Assembly: GCF_002754375.1 (NCBI RefSeq)
Contig: NZ_PEFF01000001.1
Location: 2,046,001-2,110,000 of the forward strand
Length of the DNA: 64,000 nucleotides
Direction of reading: 5' to 3'
From: Variovorax sp. 54
GTDB lineage: Bacteria > Pseudomonadota > Gammaproteobacteria > Burkholderiales > Burkholderiaceae_C
Part shown: one piece after another, positions 17,164-25,721 of the stretch
How the letters are laid out: the number at the start of each line of letters is the position of its first letter
How positions within the stretch are numbered: position 1 is the stretch's first letter
Made by a program: the position numbers and the translations under genes
The notes under the pieces: model-generated
Told to the model about the DNA's origin: nothing
The model's database searches: none
The model's input: the letters and a program-made list of their open reading frames with translations, nothing else

Positions 17164-17919
17164 ATGCGCCGCGCATTCCTGCTGGGGCCTGCCCTGTGGG
17201 CCGGCCTGCTGCTGGCGCCCCTTCCGGCCGCCGCCACCAGCCTCAGCGTGGCGCCGCTGCGCATCGTGCTCACGCCGCAGCGCCCGGTCGCCTCGCTCAC
17301 CATGGGCAACGCCGAAGACACCGAGGTCGCCGTGCAGGCCGAGGTGGTGGCGTGGTCGCAGCAGGACGGACGCGATGCCTATGAACCCACGCGCGATGTG
17401 CTGGTCAACCCGGCCATCTTCCGTCTGCCGCCGGGCGGGCGGCAGATCGTGCGCCTCGGGCTGCAGGTGCCGGCCGACGCCGCGGAGCGCAGCTACCGCA
17501 TCTTTCTTCGCCAATTGCCGCGCGACCAGGCCTTGCCGGCGGACGGCGCCGAGGGCGCGAAGGTGCAGACGCTGCTGCGCATCGGCGTGCCGGTGTTCGT
17601 GCCGCCGCTGCAGCCGCGCCGCGCGCTGCAATGGTCGCTGCAGGCCGACCGCGGCGCACGCTACAGGCTGGTGTTCGACAACCAGGGCAGCGAGCACATC
17701 CAGGTCACGCAGCTCGTGGTGCGCCGCGAGGACGGCACCGAGCTGCTGCGCAAGAGCCTGTCGCAGTACGCACTGGCCGGGCAGTCGGCCGGCATCGACA
17801 TCGAGTTGCCCGCGCTGCCGCCCGACACCCGCCTTCAGATCGAGGCCGCCACCGATGCACCCGAGGCGTCGTCCAGCGCCACCGTGCGCGTGCCCCGTGC
17901 GCCTGCCACGCCGCGCTAG
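17164..17919 (+). CDS. Fimbrial chaperone, PapD-like
   Basis: This 251-residue periplasmic chaperone has a signal peptide ending near AAA-T, then the first Ig-like domain beginning LSVAPLRIVL, a conserved F-R-L-P-P-G motif and R-S-Y-R-I-F-L-R. The second domain covers about residues 140-235. It should cap SCPU subunits by donor-strand complementation and deliver them to the usher. The ATG at 17164 is used; an in-frame TTG at 17143 is possible. The usher gene probably starts within its last 23 bases. Confidence 0.88.
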   Translation: MRRAFLLGPALWAGLLLAPLPAAATSLSVAPLRIVLTPQRPVASLTMGNAEDTEVAVQAEVVAWSQQDGRDAYEPTRDVLVNPAIFRLPPGGRQIVRLGLQVPADAAERSYRIFLRQLPRDQALPADGAEGAKVQTLLRIGVPVFVPPLQPRRALQWSLQADRGARYRLVFDNQGSEHIQVTQLVVRREDGTELLRKSLSQYALAGQSAGIDIELPALPPDTRLQIEAATDAPEASSSATVRVPRAPATPR

Positions 17920-20242
17920 CCTCTGGGTCTGCTGCGGCTGGCTGGGCCTGCGTGTGGCCTGCGCACAGACGGGACCCACCGATGCGGGCGGCGAGGTGCA
18001 GCCGGCGATCCTCGACGTGCGCATCAACGGCCTGAGCCAGCCGGCGCCGCGCCCGCTGCTGCGGCGCGGTGCGCAGCTGCTGGCGGCGGAATCCGACTTC
18101 GCGGCCTGGCGCCTGGTGCGGCCCGCCACCGCGGCGCTGCGGCGCGAAGACACCAATTACTACGACCTGCGCGCGCTGCCGGACGCGCAGTTGCGGCTCG
18201 ACGAAGGCGCGCAGCGCGTGGACCTCAGCGTGCCCGCCGAGGCGTTCACGGTCGGCACCGTGCATGCGCACCTGAACGACCGCCCGCCGCTGTCGGCCTC
18301 GGTCTTCGGGGCCTTTCTCAACTACGACCTGGCCTTGCAGCACGACCGCGAAGGCACGCGCGCCTCGGGCTACTTCGATGCGGCCGCGTCGGCCGAGGGG
18401 GGGATGGTGGGCACGAGCGTCGTCGCCGGGCAGTCCGCATTCGGCGGGCGCGGCACGACGCGGCTGGACAGTTACTTCCGCCGCGACGACCCCGCGCGGC
18501 TCACGCGCCTCACGGTGGGCGATTCGGTCACGCAGGCCTCTGCGTGGTCCACGCCCTTCCGCTTCGGCGGCGTGCAGTTCGGCACCCGCTTCGGGCTGCA
18601 GCCCGGCTTCATCAGCTACCCGATGCCCAGCCTGCGCGGCGGTGCGGCCGTGCCCTCGGCGGTGGAGGTGTATGTGAACGACACGCTGCGCTACCAGCGC
18701 CGTGTCGATGCCGGCCCGTTCGCGATCAGCGACGTGCCCGTGCTCACCGGCGCGGGTGAGATGCGCTTTGCCGTCACCGACGCACTCGGCGTACAACGCA
18801 TGGTGACCACGCCCTACTACGTGAGCTCGAACCTGCTGCGCGCCGGCCTCTCCGACTACTCGCTCGAAGCCGGCTGGACGCGCCTGCGCTACGGCGAACG
18901 CAGCTTCGACTACGGCCCGCCCTTCGTCGCCGGCACCTGGCGCCACGGCGTGAACGACAGCGTCACCGTCGAGGCGCGCGGCGAAGCCAGCGCACGCAGC
19001 CAGACCGCGGGCGCCGGTGTGACCTGGGTCTGGGGCACGCTGGGCGAGCTGTCGCTGCACGGCGCCGCGAGCCGCGACCGCGACGGTGACAGCGGCCGGC
19101 TCTGGCGCGCGGCCTACACGCGCACCAGCGACGAATGGAACTTCTCGGCGAGCCGGCAGGTGGCCAGCCGCGGCTTCACGCAGATCGCCTGGCAGGACAG
19201 CCCCGTGCACACCGACGCGCAGACGCAGCTGTTCGCGGGGCGCTCGCTGGGCCGCTACGGCACGCTCGGCGCGAGCCACACGCGGCTGCGCTACAACACC
19301 GGCGAGCACATCGGCGTGACCACCGCCAGCTGGTCGATCGGCATCGGCGGCAACGCCTGGCTCGGCACCTCAGTGGCCCGCACGCGCCAGGACGGCAAGC
19401 CTTCCATCACCTCGGTGAGCGTGAGCCTCACGCTCGCGCTCGGCGAGCGCCGGCACGCCACGCTCTCGGTGCAGCAGCAGAAACCGGGCGGCCATTCGGC
19501 CGTGGCCGAGTGGGTGCAGCAGCCGCCCAGCGACGAGGGGTGGGGCTACCGGCTGCGCGCCGCCGACGGCGAGAACGCGCGCAGCGAGGCCGGCGCCGAC
19601 CTGCGCGGGCGCTACGGCCAGCTCTCGGCCGAGGTGGCGCGCGCCCAGGGCCAGACCGCGGCGCGCGTGCGCGCCAGCGGCGCGGTCGGCATCGCGGGCG
19701 GCGTGGGCTTTGCCACGCGCCAATCGGACGACGCCTTTGCGCTCGTGACCGTGCCCGGCGCGGCCGGCGTGAAGGTGTACCGGGAAAACCAGCCCTGGAC
19801 CACCACCAACAGCGAAGGCCGCGCCGTCGTCTCGGGCCTGCGCGCCTACGAGCCGAACCACATCAGCATCGACAACGGCGACCTGCCGATCGAGGCCCAG
19901 GTGCGCACCGACGTGCTGCGCGTGGTACCGCGCTACAAGGGCGTGGCGCAGGCCAGCTTCGACATTGCGCGCGATACGGTGGCGAACGTCACCGTGCTGC
20001 TGCCCGACGGCAGCCCGCTGCCACCGGGCATCGACGTGATGCGGCCGGCGCGCGGCACGTCGATGCTGTCGGGTTTTCACGGCCTCGTGTCGGTCGACGA
20101 TCCGCAACCGAACGAAGGCTTCGAGGCGCGATGGAAGAGCGGGCATTGCCGCTTCACGCTCGGCGCGCCCGACCGCGCCGCCGGCGCCCTGCCATCGATG
20201 GGACCCTACCGATGCGAACCCGTGTCGTCGTCCCCGCGCTGA
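17897..20242 (+). CDS. Fimbrial outer-membrane usher (SCPU/Csu-type)
   Basis: This 781-residue usher, from a GTG at 17897, has an N-terminal signal peptide (RLPRR, a hydrophobic stretch, then VACA-Q), the N-terminal chaperone-binding region, a large beta-barrel with plug, and C-terminal beta domains (GVKVYRENQPWTTTNSEGRAVV and beyond). FISYPMPSLRG and PSAVEVYVNDTLRYQ are typical of the plug-proximal barrel. The GTG is chosen because it gives a proper signal peptide; it overlaps the chaperone gene. The 3' end overlaps the second subunit gene by 31 bases, indicating one tight operon. Confidence 0.9.
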   Translation: MRLPRRASLWVCCGWLGLRVACAQTGPTDAGGEVQPAILDVRINGLSQPAPRPLLRRGAQLLAAESDFAAWRLVRPATAALRREDTNYYDLRALPDAQLRLDEGAQRVDLSVPAEAFTVGTVHAHLNDRPPLSASVFGAFLNYDLALQHDREGTRASGYFDAAASAEGGMVGTSVVAGQSAFGGRGTTRLDSYFRRDDPARLTRLTVGDSVTQASAWSTPFRFGGVQFGTRFGLQPGFISYPMPSLRGGAAVPSAVEVYVNDTLRYQRRVDAGPFAISDVPVLTGAGEMRFAVTDALGVQRMVTTPYYVSSNLLRAGLSDYSLEAGWTRLRYGERSFDYGPPFVAGTWRHGVNDSVTVEARGEASARSQTAGAGVTWVWGTLGELSLHGAASRDRDGDSGRLWRAAYTRTSDEWNFSASRQVASRGFTQIAWQDSPVHTDAQTQLFAGRSLGRYGTLGASHTRLRYNTGEHIGVTTASWSIGIGGNAWLGTSVARTRQDGKPSITSVSVSLTLALGERRHATLSVQQQKPGGHSAVAEWVQQPPSDEGWGYRLRAADGENARSEAGADLRGRYGQLSAEVARAQGQTAARVRASGAVGIAGGVGFATRQSDDAFALVTVPGAAGVKVYRENQPWTTTNSEGRAVVSGLRAYEPNHISIDNGDLPIEAQVRTDVLRVVPRYKGVAQASFDIARDTVANVTVLLPDGSPLPPGIDVMRPARGTSMLSGFHGLVSVDDPQPNEGFEARWKSGHCRFTLGAPDRAAGALPSMGPYRCEPVSSSPR

Positions 20243-20742
20243 CGGTCGCACTGGCGATGGCGGGGTTGCTGGCCCCGGGCGCGTCGCTGGCTGCGTGCAC
20301 GGGCCTGGGCGCATTCACCTGCACCGTCACCGTCAGCGTGGCAACGCCGCTGGCCTTCGGCAACTACGACCCCGCCGCCGCAGCGCCCAAGGACAACACC
20401 ACAGCCATCACCGTCGTCGGCAAGGTCGATGGCCTGGTCGGGCTTCTGGTGACCGTGTCCTACGCGATCGGCCTCAGCGTGGGCTCGGCCGGCAACCTCG
20501 CCAACCGGCAGATGGTGGGCCCGGTCAGCACCACGCCGCTGGGCTACAACCTCTACACCACCAGCGCGCACAGCACCGTCTGGGATGCCAGCAACGTGAC
20601 CGACAGCTACGGCGTCACGCTCTCCCTGCTCGGCACCGCGTCGGTGACGAAAAACTACACCGTCTACGGCCGCATTCCACCCGGCCAATACGTGGCGCCG
20701 GGCCCCTACAGCAGCACGATCACCGTGACGGTGACCTACTGA
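20212..20742 (+). CDS. Spore coat U (SCPU) domain protein, fimbrial subunit 2
   Basis: This 176-residue protein has a signal peptide ending near SLA-A, a CTGLGAFTC Cys pair close to the mature N-terminus, the FGNYDP motif, and a TITVTVTY C-terminus like subunit 1. The sequence is otherwise clearly divergent from subunit 1, so it may be a tip or adaptor subunit. The ATG lies inside the end of the usher gene, so translation is probably coupled. The gene ends 13 bases from the convergent SDR gene. Confidence 0.87.
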   Translation: MRTRVVVPALTVALAMAGLLAPGASLAACTGLGAFTCTVTVSVATPLAFGNYDPAAAAPKDNTTAITVVGKVDGLVGLLVTVSYAIGLSVGSAGNLANRQMVGPVSTTPLGYNLYTTSAHSTVWDASNVTDSYGVTLSLLGTASVTKNYTVYGRIPPGQYVAPGPYSSTITVTVTY

Positions 20743-20755
20743 GGCAACGACCCGC

Positions 20756-21508
20756 TCAGATCGATCGCCCGCCGTCCACCGGCATCTCGACCCCGGTCAG
20801 GAAGTGCGCCTGCGGGCTGCCCAGGAACACCGCGACGTTCGCCACGTCTTCCGGGTCGCACATGCGGCCCAGCGGAATCGTCGAGACGAAGCGCGCGCGG
20901 TTCTCAGTGGTGTCCGCCACGCCCATGAAATCCTGCAGCAGCCCGGTGGCGGCCATCACGGGTGCGATGAGGTTCACGCGGATGCCGTCGGGCGCGAGCT
21001 CGACCGCCATCGACTTCGTCATGACCCGCACAGCACCCTTCGAACTGTTGTACCAGGTAAGGCCCGGGCGCGGACGGATGGAGCCGACCGAGCCGATGTT
21101 GAGGATCACGCCGCCCCCGTTCGCCTTCATCACCGGCACGACGGCGCGGGCCATGTGATAGATCGACTTCACGTTCACCGAGAACACGCGGTCGAAGGTG
21201 GCCTCGTCGACGTCGAGCATCGACTGGTTGCGGTGCGTGGTGCCCGCGTTGTTGATGACGATGTCGGGCCCGCCGAAGCGCGCCTTCGCCTGCTCGACCA
21301 GCGCCTGCACCTGCTCGAAGCGGGTCACGTCGCAGGCCACGGGCATGGCGTTGTCGCCCAGCGCCGAGGCCACCGCCTGCGCGGCCTCCAGGTTGATATC
21401 GGCCAGTACGACCTTCGCGCCCGCCGCGACATACGCGCGGGCGATGGCGGCGCCGAAGCCGCTCCCCGCCCCGGTGACGATCGCCGTCTTCTGGTTCAGC
21501 ATCGACAT
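20756..21508 (-). CDS. SDR-family NAD(P)-dependent oxidoreductase
   Basis: This 250-residue classical SDR has the TGAGSGFG cofactor motif at 12-19, NNAG at 86-89, the active site Ser140, Tyr153 and Lys157, and a C-terminal GVEMPVDGG. D37 after strand 2 suggests NAD rather than NADP. It is the last gene of the ten-gene B12-mutase operon, 13 bases after the aldehyde dehydrogenase gene, with a GGAGAC ribosome binding site. It probably oxidises an alcohol or hydroxy acid made by the upstream oxygenase, which is inference from context. Confidence 0.9.
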   Translation of the reverse strand: MSMLNQKTAIVTGAGSGFGAAIARAYVAAGAKVVLADINLEAAQAVASALGDNAMPVACDVTRFEQVQALVEQAKARFGGPDIVINNAGTTHRNQSMLDVDEATFDRVFSVNVKSIYHMARAVVPVMKANGGGVILNIGSVGSIRPRPGLTWYNSSKGAVRVMTKSMAVELAPDGIRVNLIAPVMAATGLLQDFMGVADTTENRARFVSTIPLGRMCDPEDVANVAVFLGSPQAHFLTGVEMPVDGGRSI

Positions 21509-21521
21509 GGTGTGAGTCTCC

Positions 21522-22958
21522 TTATTCGTAGTGATGGACGACGGTCTTGGTGGTGCTCATCTCGTCGAGCGCCAGCAGACCCTTCTCGCGGCCGTAGCCG
21601 CTCTTCTTCACGCCGCCGAAGGGCAGCTCGACGCCGCCTCCCGCGCCGTAGCAGTTGATGAACACCTGCCCGCTCGCCAGCCGCCGCGCCATGCGCGCCT
21701 GCCGGTTGCCGTTCTCGGTCCACACGCCGGCCACGAGGCCGTACTCGGTGGCGTTGGCCAGCTGCACCGCGTCGTCCTCGTCGTCGAAGGGCATCGCCGC
21801 GAGCACGGGGCCGAAGATCTCCTGGCTTGCCAGCCGGTGCGTGCGCGGCACCGGGCCGAAGAGCACGGGCGCGACAAAAAAACCTTCGGGCGGCAGGCCG
21901 TCGGCGAGCTGGCCTTCGGCCAACCGCGGCACGCCTTCGGCCACCGCGTCGCGCACGATGGCCTGCACGCGCGCCTGGTGCCGCGCGTTGATCATCGGCC
22001 CGCAGTCGAGGTCCTGCTCCGGGGTGCCGACCTTCAGCGCCGCGAAGTGCGTCGCGATGGTGTCGACGAAGCGGTCGTAGATGCCTTTGTGCACCAGCAG
22101 GCGGCTGCCGGCCGAGCAGGTCTGGCCGGCGTTCTGCACGATGGCGCGCACGATGATCGGCGCGGCCTTGGCGAGGTCGGCGTCGTCGAACACGATCTGC
22201 GGCGACTTGCCGCCCAGCTCCAGCACGCAAGGCACGTGGTGACGCGCGGTGGCCTGCTGCACCTGCATGCCGACCTCGGGCGAGCCGGTGAAGGTCGCGA
22301 AGTCGATGCCCGGGTGCGCGGTGAGCGCGGCACCGGCCTCGGTGCCCAGGCCGGTCACGATGTTCAGCGCGCCCGGCGGCAGGCCGGCTTCCATCGCGAG
22401 CTCGGCGAGCTTGAGGGCGCTGAGGCACGCATCTTCCGACGGCTTGACCACCGCCGCGTTGCCCATCGCCAATGCGGGCGCGAGCGTGCGGCCCATCATC
22501 TGCGCGGGGTAGTTCCACGGAATGATGTGCGCCGTCACGCCGTGCGGAATGCGCAGCACACTCACGTTGTAGCCGTTCAGGTACGGGATGGTCTGGCCGT
22601 GCACCTTGTCGGCCGCGCCGCCATAGAACTCGAAGTAGCGCGCCACCGCCGCCGCATCGGCGCGCGCCACGGCCATCGGCTTTCCGGTGTCGCGCGCCTC
22701 GAGCTGTGCCAGCGCCTCGCCGTTGGCCAGGATGAGCTGCGCGAGGCGCTGCAAGATGCGCCCGCGCTCGGTGGACGTCATGCGCCCCCACGCGCCGTCG
22801 AGCGCACGGCGCGCGGCGGCCACCGCCAGGTCCACGTCTTCGGCCCGCCCGCGGGCCAGGGTGCCGAAGGGCTGCGCGCTGCAGGGGTCGAGCACCGGCA
22901 GGGTCTCGCCCGAAAGCGCATCGACCCAGCGGCCGTCGATCAACATCTGGCGTTTCAT
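21522..22958 (-). CDS. Aldehyde dehydrogenase family protein
   Basis: This 478-residue NAD(P)-dependent aldehyde dehydrogenase has the catalytic Cys281 in NAGQTCSAGSR, Glu247 in LELGGKSP, Asn149 in the PWNYP motif and the TGSPEVG turn. Its length is normal. The start lies one base after the stop of the 2-oxoglutarate oxygenase gene. It would oxidise an aldehyde to a carboxylate that the CoA-transferase of the same operon could activate. The substrate cannot be named from sequence. Confidence 0.92.
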   Translation of the reverse strand: MKRQMLIDGRWVDALSGETLPVLDPCSAQPFGTLARGRAEDVDLAVAAARRALDGAWGRMTSTERGRILQRLAQLILANGEALAQLEARDTGKPMAVARADAAAVARYFEFYGGAADKVHGQTIPYLNGYNVSVLRIPHGVTAHIIPWNYPAQMMGRTLAPALAMGNAAVVKPSEDACLSALKLAELAMEAGLPPGALNIVTGLGTEAGAALTAHPGIDFATFTGSPEVGMQVQQATARHHVPCVLELGGKSPQIVFDDADLAKAAPIIVRAIVQNAGQTCSAGSRLLVHKGIYDRFVDTIATHFAALKVGTPEQDLDCGPMINARHQARVQAIVRDAVAEGVPRLAEGQLADGLPPEGFFVAPVLFGPVPRTHRLASQEIFGPVLAAMPFDDEDDAVQLANATEYGLVAGVWTENGNRQARMARRLASGQVFINCYGAGGGVELPFGGVKKSGYGREKGLLALDEMSTTKTVVHHYE

Positions 22959-22959
22959 C

Positions 22960-24048
22960 TCAGGCCTGTGCGGTCACGCCGGCGGGCTCGACTTCCTTCA
23001 TGAAGTTGGGATCGTTGTAGTGGTACAGGTCGTCCAGGTAGGGCACGAAGAAGTCGTAGAACGAGCGCGTGTCGTAGCGCGCCTGCTCGCCCGCCGCAAT
23101 GCACTCGGGAATGGGCGCCACGCTGGCGTCGTCGTCGGGGTAGAAGAAGAAGGTCAGCGCATAGCGCTTCATCGGCGGGTTGACGACGCGATGCGGCGTG
23201 GCGATGAAGTGGTCGTTCGACAGCCGGTTGAGCACCTGCCCGGTGTTGACGATGAGCGCATCCTTCACGTAACGCACCTTGAGCCATTCCTTGGCCGGCG
23301 TCATCACCTGCAGGCCCGGCACCGGCGTCATCGGCAGCAGCGTGAGAAAGCTGCCGTCGGAGTGCGGCGCCAATGCGTACTGGCCTTCGTCCATGTGCTC
23401 CTCGGGATGGTAGTAAGCGCAGCGCTGGTAGTACTCGGGCGCCTTGAACATCGGATCGAAGTGCTCGGCGCGCAGGCCGAGCGCGCGCGCGTAGATGGGC
23501 AGCAGCTTGAGTGACAGCTTTTCCATCGCGCTCTGATAGGCATGCAATGCGGTCTTGAAGGCCGGCAGGCTCTCGGGCCACTGGTTCAGGCCGCGGTGGC
23601 GCACGTTGGCGCGCACCTTCGGATCGTCCGCGTTGCGGTTGCGCATGAAGAGCCAGGCCGCGTTGGTGTCCTTCTTGGTGTTGACCGCGATCTTTTCCAT
23701 GATGGCGGTCGACTTCAAGATCGACGACTTCGGCGGCAGGTAGCCCTGGTGGTGGTGGCCGACGCGGTGGCGCAGCTTTTCTTCCATCGACAGCTCGAAC
23801 AGCTTGGCGGTCTGCGCGAACGACTCGTCGATGAGCGACTGCGGGATGCCGTGGTTCACGATGGCGAAGAAGCCCAGGTTCTCCTGAATGAGCTTCACGT
23901 CGGCGGCCAGTTGCTCCAGCGCGCCGGGCTCGCCGGTGAGGTAGGGGCCGACATCGAGCAAGGGCAGTTCCTTCGCGGCAGCGATGGCGGCTTTCACTTG
24001 CTCGGACGGTGCGACGGTGGGAGGAATGGCACGGGGGTTGGCTGTCAT
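22960..24048 (-). CDS. 2-oxoglutarate/Fe(II)-dependent oxygenase, isopenicillin N synthase family
   Basis: This 362-residue protein has an N-terminal DIOX_N region (GFFAIVNHGIP, about 60-70) and a double-stranded beta-helix core. The iron ligands are H229, D231 and H286. The co-substrate-binding Arg is R295, but the usual R-x-S motif reads R-Y-A here, so the Ser is replaced by Ala. GGAGACAAGACC before the ATG fixes the start. It probably hydroxylates or dealkylates the substrate imported for this operon. It is the only oxygenase in the B12-mutase operon. Confidence 0.88.
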   Translation of the reverse strand: MTANPRAIPPTVAPSEQVKAAIAAAKELPLLDVGPYLTGEPGALEQLAADVKLIQENLGFFAIVNHGIPQSLIDESFAQTAKLFELSMEEKLRHRVGHHHQGYLPPKSSILKSTAIMEKIAVNTKKDTNAAWLFMRNRNADDPKVRANVRHRGLNQWPESLPAFKTALHAYQSAMEKLSLKLLPIYARALGLRAEHFDPMFKAPEYYQRCAYYHPEEHMDEGQYALAPHSDGSFLTLLPMTPVPGLQVMTPAKEWLKVRYVKDALIVNTGQVLNRLSNDHFIATPHRVVNPPMKRYALTFFFYPDDDASVAPIPECIAAGEQARYDTRSFYDFFVPYLDDLYHYNDPNFMKEVEPAGVTAQA

Positions 24049-24116
24049 GGTCTTGTCTCCTGGGATGGGGTCGTGAGGTTGGAAAGGGTCGTCTTGCAAA
24101 GCAGCATCGCGCCGCT

Positions 24117-25361
24117 TCAACTCCAGTTCTTGCACTTCGATTCCGCCTTCGATGCGAAGGCCTGCTCGCCCGGTATGCGCTGCACCGGCTTGTAGTAGTC
24201 CCACGGACGCTTCGATTCGGCCGGGCTCTTGATCTCCATGAGCTGCAGGTCGTGCACCATGCGGCCGTCGCCGCGGATGTGGCCGCTGGACGTGTACATG
24301 TCGTCGATCTTCAGCGTGCGCAGTTGCGTCATCACCGCATCGGCGCTGTCGCTACGGGCGGCGCCCACAGCCTTCAGGTACTGCAGCGCAGCCGAGTAGC
24401 TGGCGGCCTGCATGCTGGTGGGCATCTTCTTCATCTTCTCGAAGAAGCGGGCCGACCATTTGCGCGAGCGCTCGTCGGTGTCCCAGTACCAGGCCTCGGT
24501 CAGGTTGATGCCGCTGGTGAGCTTCAGGCCGAGCGCGTGCACGTCGGTGATGAAGAGCATGAGGCCCGCGATCTTCATCGACTTGGTGATGCCGAACTGC
24601 TGCGCGGCCTTGATGGACCCGATGGTGTCGCCACCGCCGTTGGCCAGGCCCAGCACCTGCGCCTTCGAGGCCTGCGCCTGCAGCAGGAACGACGAGAAGT
24701 CGGTGGCCGACAGCGGATGCCGCACGCTGCCGACGACTTTTCCGCCATTGGCGAGGACGACCTGCGTGGTCTCCTTCTCCAGCGAGTCGCCGAAAGCGTA
24801 GTCCACCGTCAGGAAGTACCAGCTCTTGCCGCCCTGGCGCGTCATGGCGGCGCCGGTGCCGCGCGCCAGCGCCACGGTGTCGTACAGGTAGTGCACGGTG
24901 TAGGGCGAGCACTCTTCGTTGGTGAGCTGCGCCGCCACGCCGCCGGTCACCATCACGACCTTCTTCTTCTCGGCCGCGATCTTGGCAATGGCCAGGCTGG
25001 TGCCCGAGCTGGGCCCGCTGATGATCATGTCCACGCCCTGCGTGTCGAACCACTCGCGCGCCTTGGTGGCGGCAATGTCGGGCTTGGCCGAGTGGTTGGC
25101 GGTGATCACCTCGATCTTCTTGCCGTTCACGGTGCCGCCCGCGTCGGCGACGGCCATCTTCACGGCCTCCACCAAACCCGCGCCACCCATGTCGGAGTAG
25201 AGGCCGCTCATGTCGGCCATCACGCCGATGCGCACGACGTCGTCGTTGCCTTGCGCAAAGGCTGGTGCGGCCATGGCGGCCAGCACGGCCACCATGATGT
25301 GTCGGCGCAGGGGCCGTGGCCTTGGAATCTCTTGTGTTGTCTGCTTCGAATGCTCTTGCAT
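24117..25361 (-). CDS. ABC transporter substrate-binding protein, LivK type
   Basis: This 414-residue periplasmic binding protein of the branched-chain amino acid/amide family has a basic N-terminus, a signal peptide ending AFA-Q, and a VRIGVMADMSGLYSD opening typical of LivK-type proteins. No permease or ATPase genes are near, so it must share a transporter encoded elsewhere. It lies 36 bases after a small hypothetical gene in the B12-mutase operon and likely binds the substrate of the pathway. Confidence 0.9.
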   Translation of the reverse strand: MQEHSKQTTQEIPRPRPLRRHIMVAVLAAMAAPAFAQGNDDVVRIGVMADMSGLYSDMGGAGLVEAVKMAVADAGGTVNGKKIEVITANHSAKPDIAATKAREWFDTQGVDMIISGPSSGTSLAIAKIAAEKKKVVMVTGGVAAQLTNEECSPYTVHYLYDTVALARGTGAAMTRQGGKSWYFLTVDYAFGDSLEKETTQVVLANGGKVVGSVRHPLSATDFSSFLLQAQASKAQVLGLANGGGDTIGSIKAAQQFGITKSMKIAGLMLFITDVHALGLKLTSGINLTEAWYWDTDERSRKWSARFFEKMKKMPTSMQAASYSAALQYLKAVGAARSDSADAVMTQLRTLKIDDMYTSSGHIRGDGRMVHDLQLMEIKSPAESKRPWDYYKPVQRIPGEQAFASKAESKCKNWS

Positions 25362-25397
25362 TTTTTTGTCTCCTTCTTCTGTCGTAGGTTTCGAACG

Positions 25398-25721
25398 CTA
25401 TCGGTCCGCTGCGGGGCTCCCATGGCTGGCGTGCTGCGCCGACTGGTGGCGCAGCAGTTGCAACATCTGAGGCCGCACAGGCCCCGGCAGGCGCGCCGCG
25501 GCGGCCTCGCAGTGCGCCCAGAGCGCGGGTGCGACAGGGGCGCGCAGGCGCACGGCATCGAGCAGCCGCTGGATCGCCAGCCGGTCGTGCCGCATGGCGA
25601 CGCTGCGCTCCAGCAGGGCCAGTGCCGCAGCACGCGCCTCCTGCGCCTGCTGCGGCGATGCCTGCGCTTCGCCGCCGGCGCGCAGCGACTTCTTGAGCGT
25701 GCGGATGGCTTCGCGCTTCAT
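25398..25721 (-). CDS. Hypothetical 107-residue protein coupled to the MeaB gene
   Basis: I do not recognise this protein. It starts with an ATG overlapping the meaB-like stop codon (ATGA), which together with third-position GC like its neighbours supports a real gene. It is predicted mostly helical and rich in Ala, Arg, Leu and Gln, with a basic N-terminus (MKREAIRTLKKS) and no signal peptide or membrane segment. Its position directly after the mutase GTPase suggests a link to mutase maturation, which is inference only. Confidence 0.6.
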   Translation of the reverse strand: MKREAIRTLKKSLRAGGEAQASPQQAQEARAAALALLERSVAMRHDRLAIQRLLDAVRLRAPVAPALWAHCEAAAARLPGPVRPQMLQLLRHQSAQHASHGSPAADR

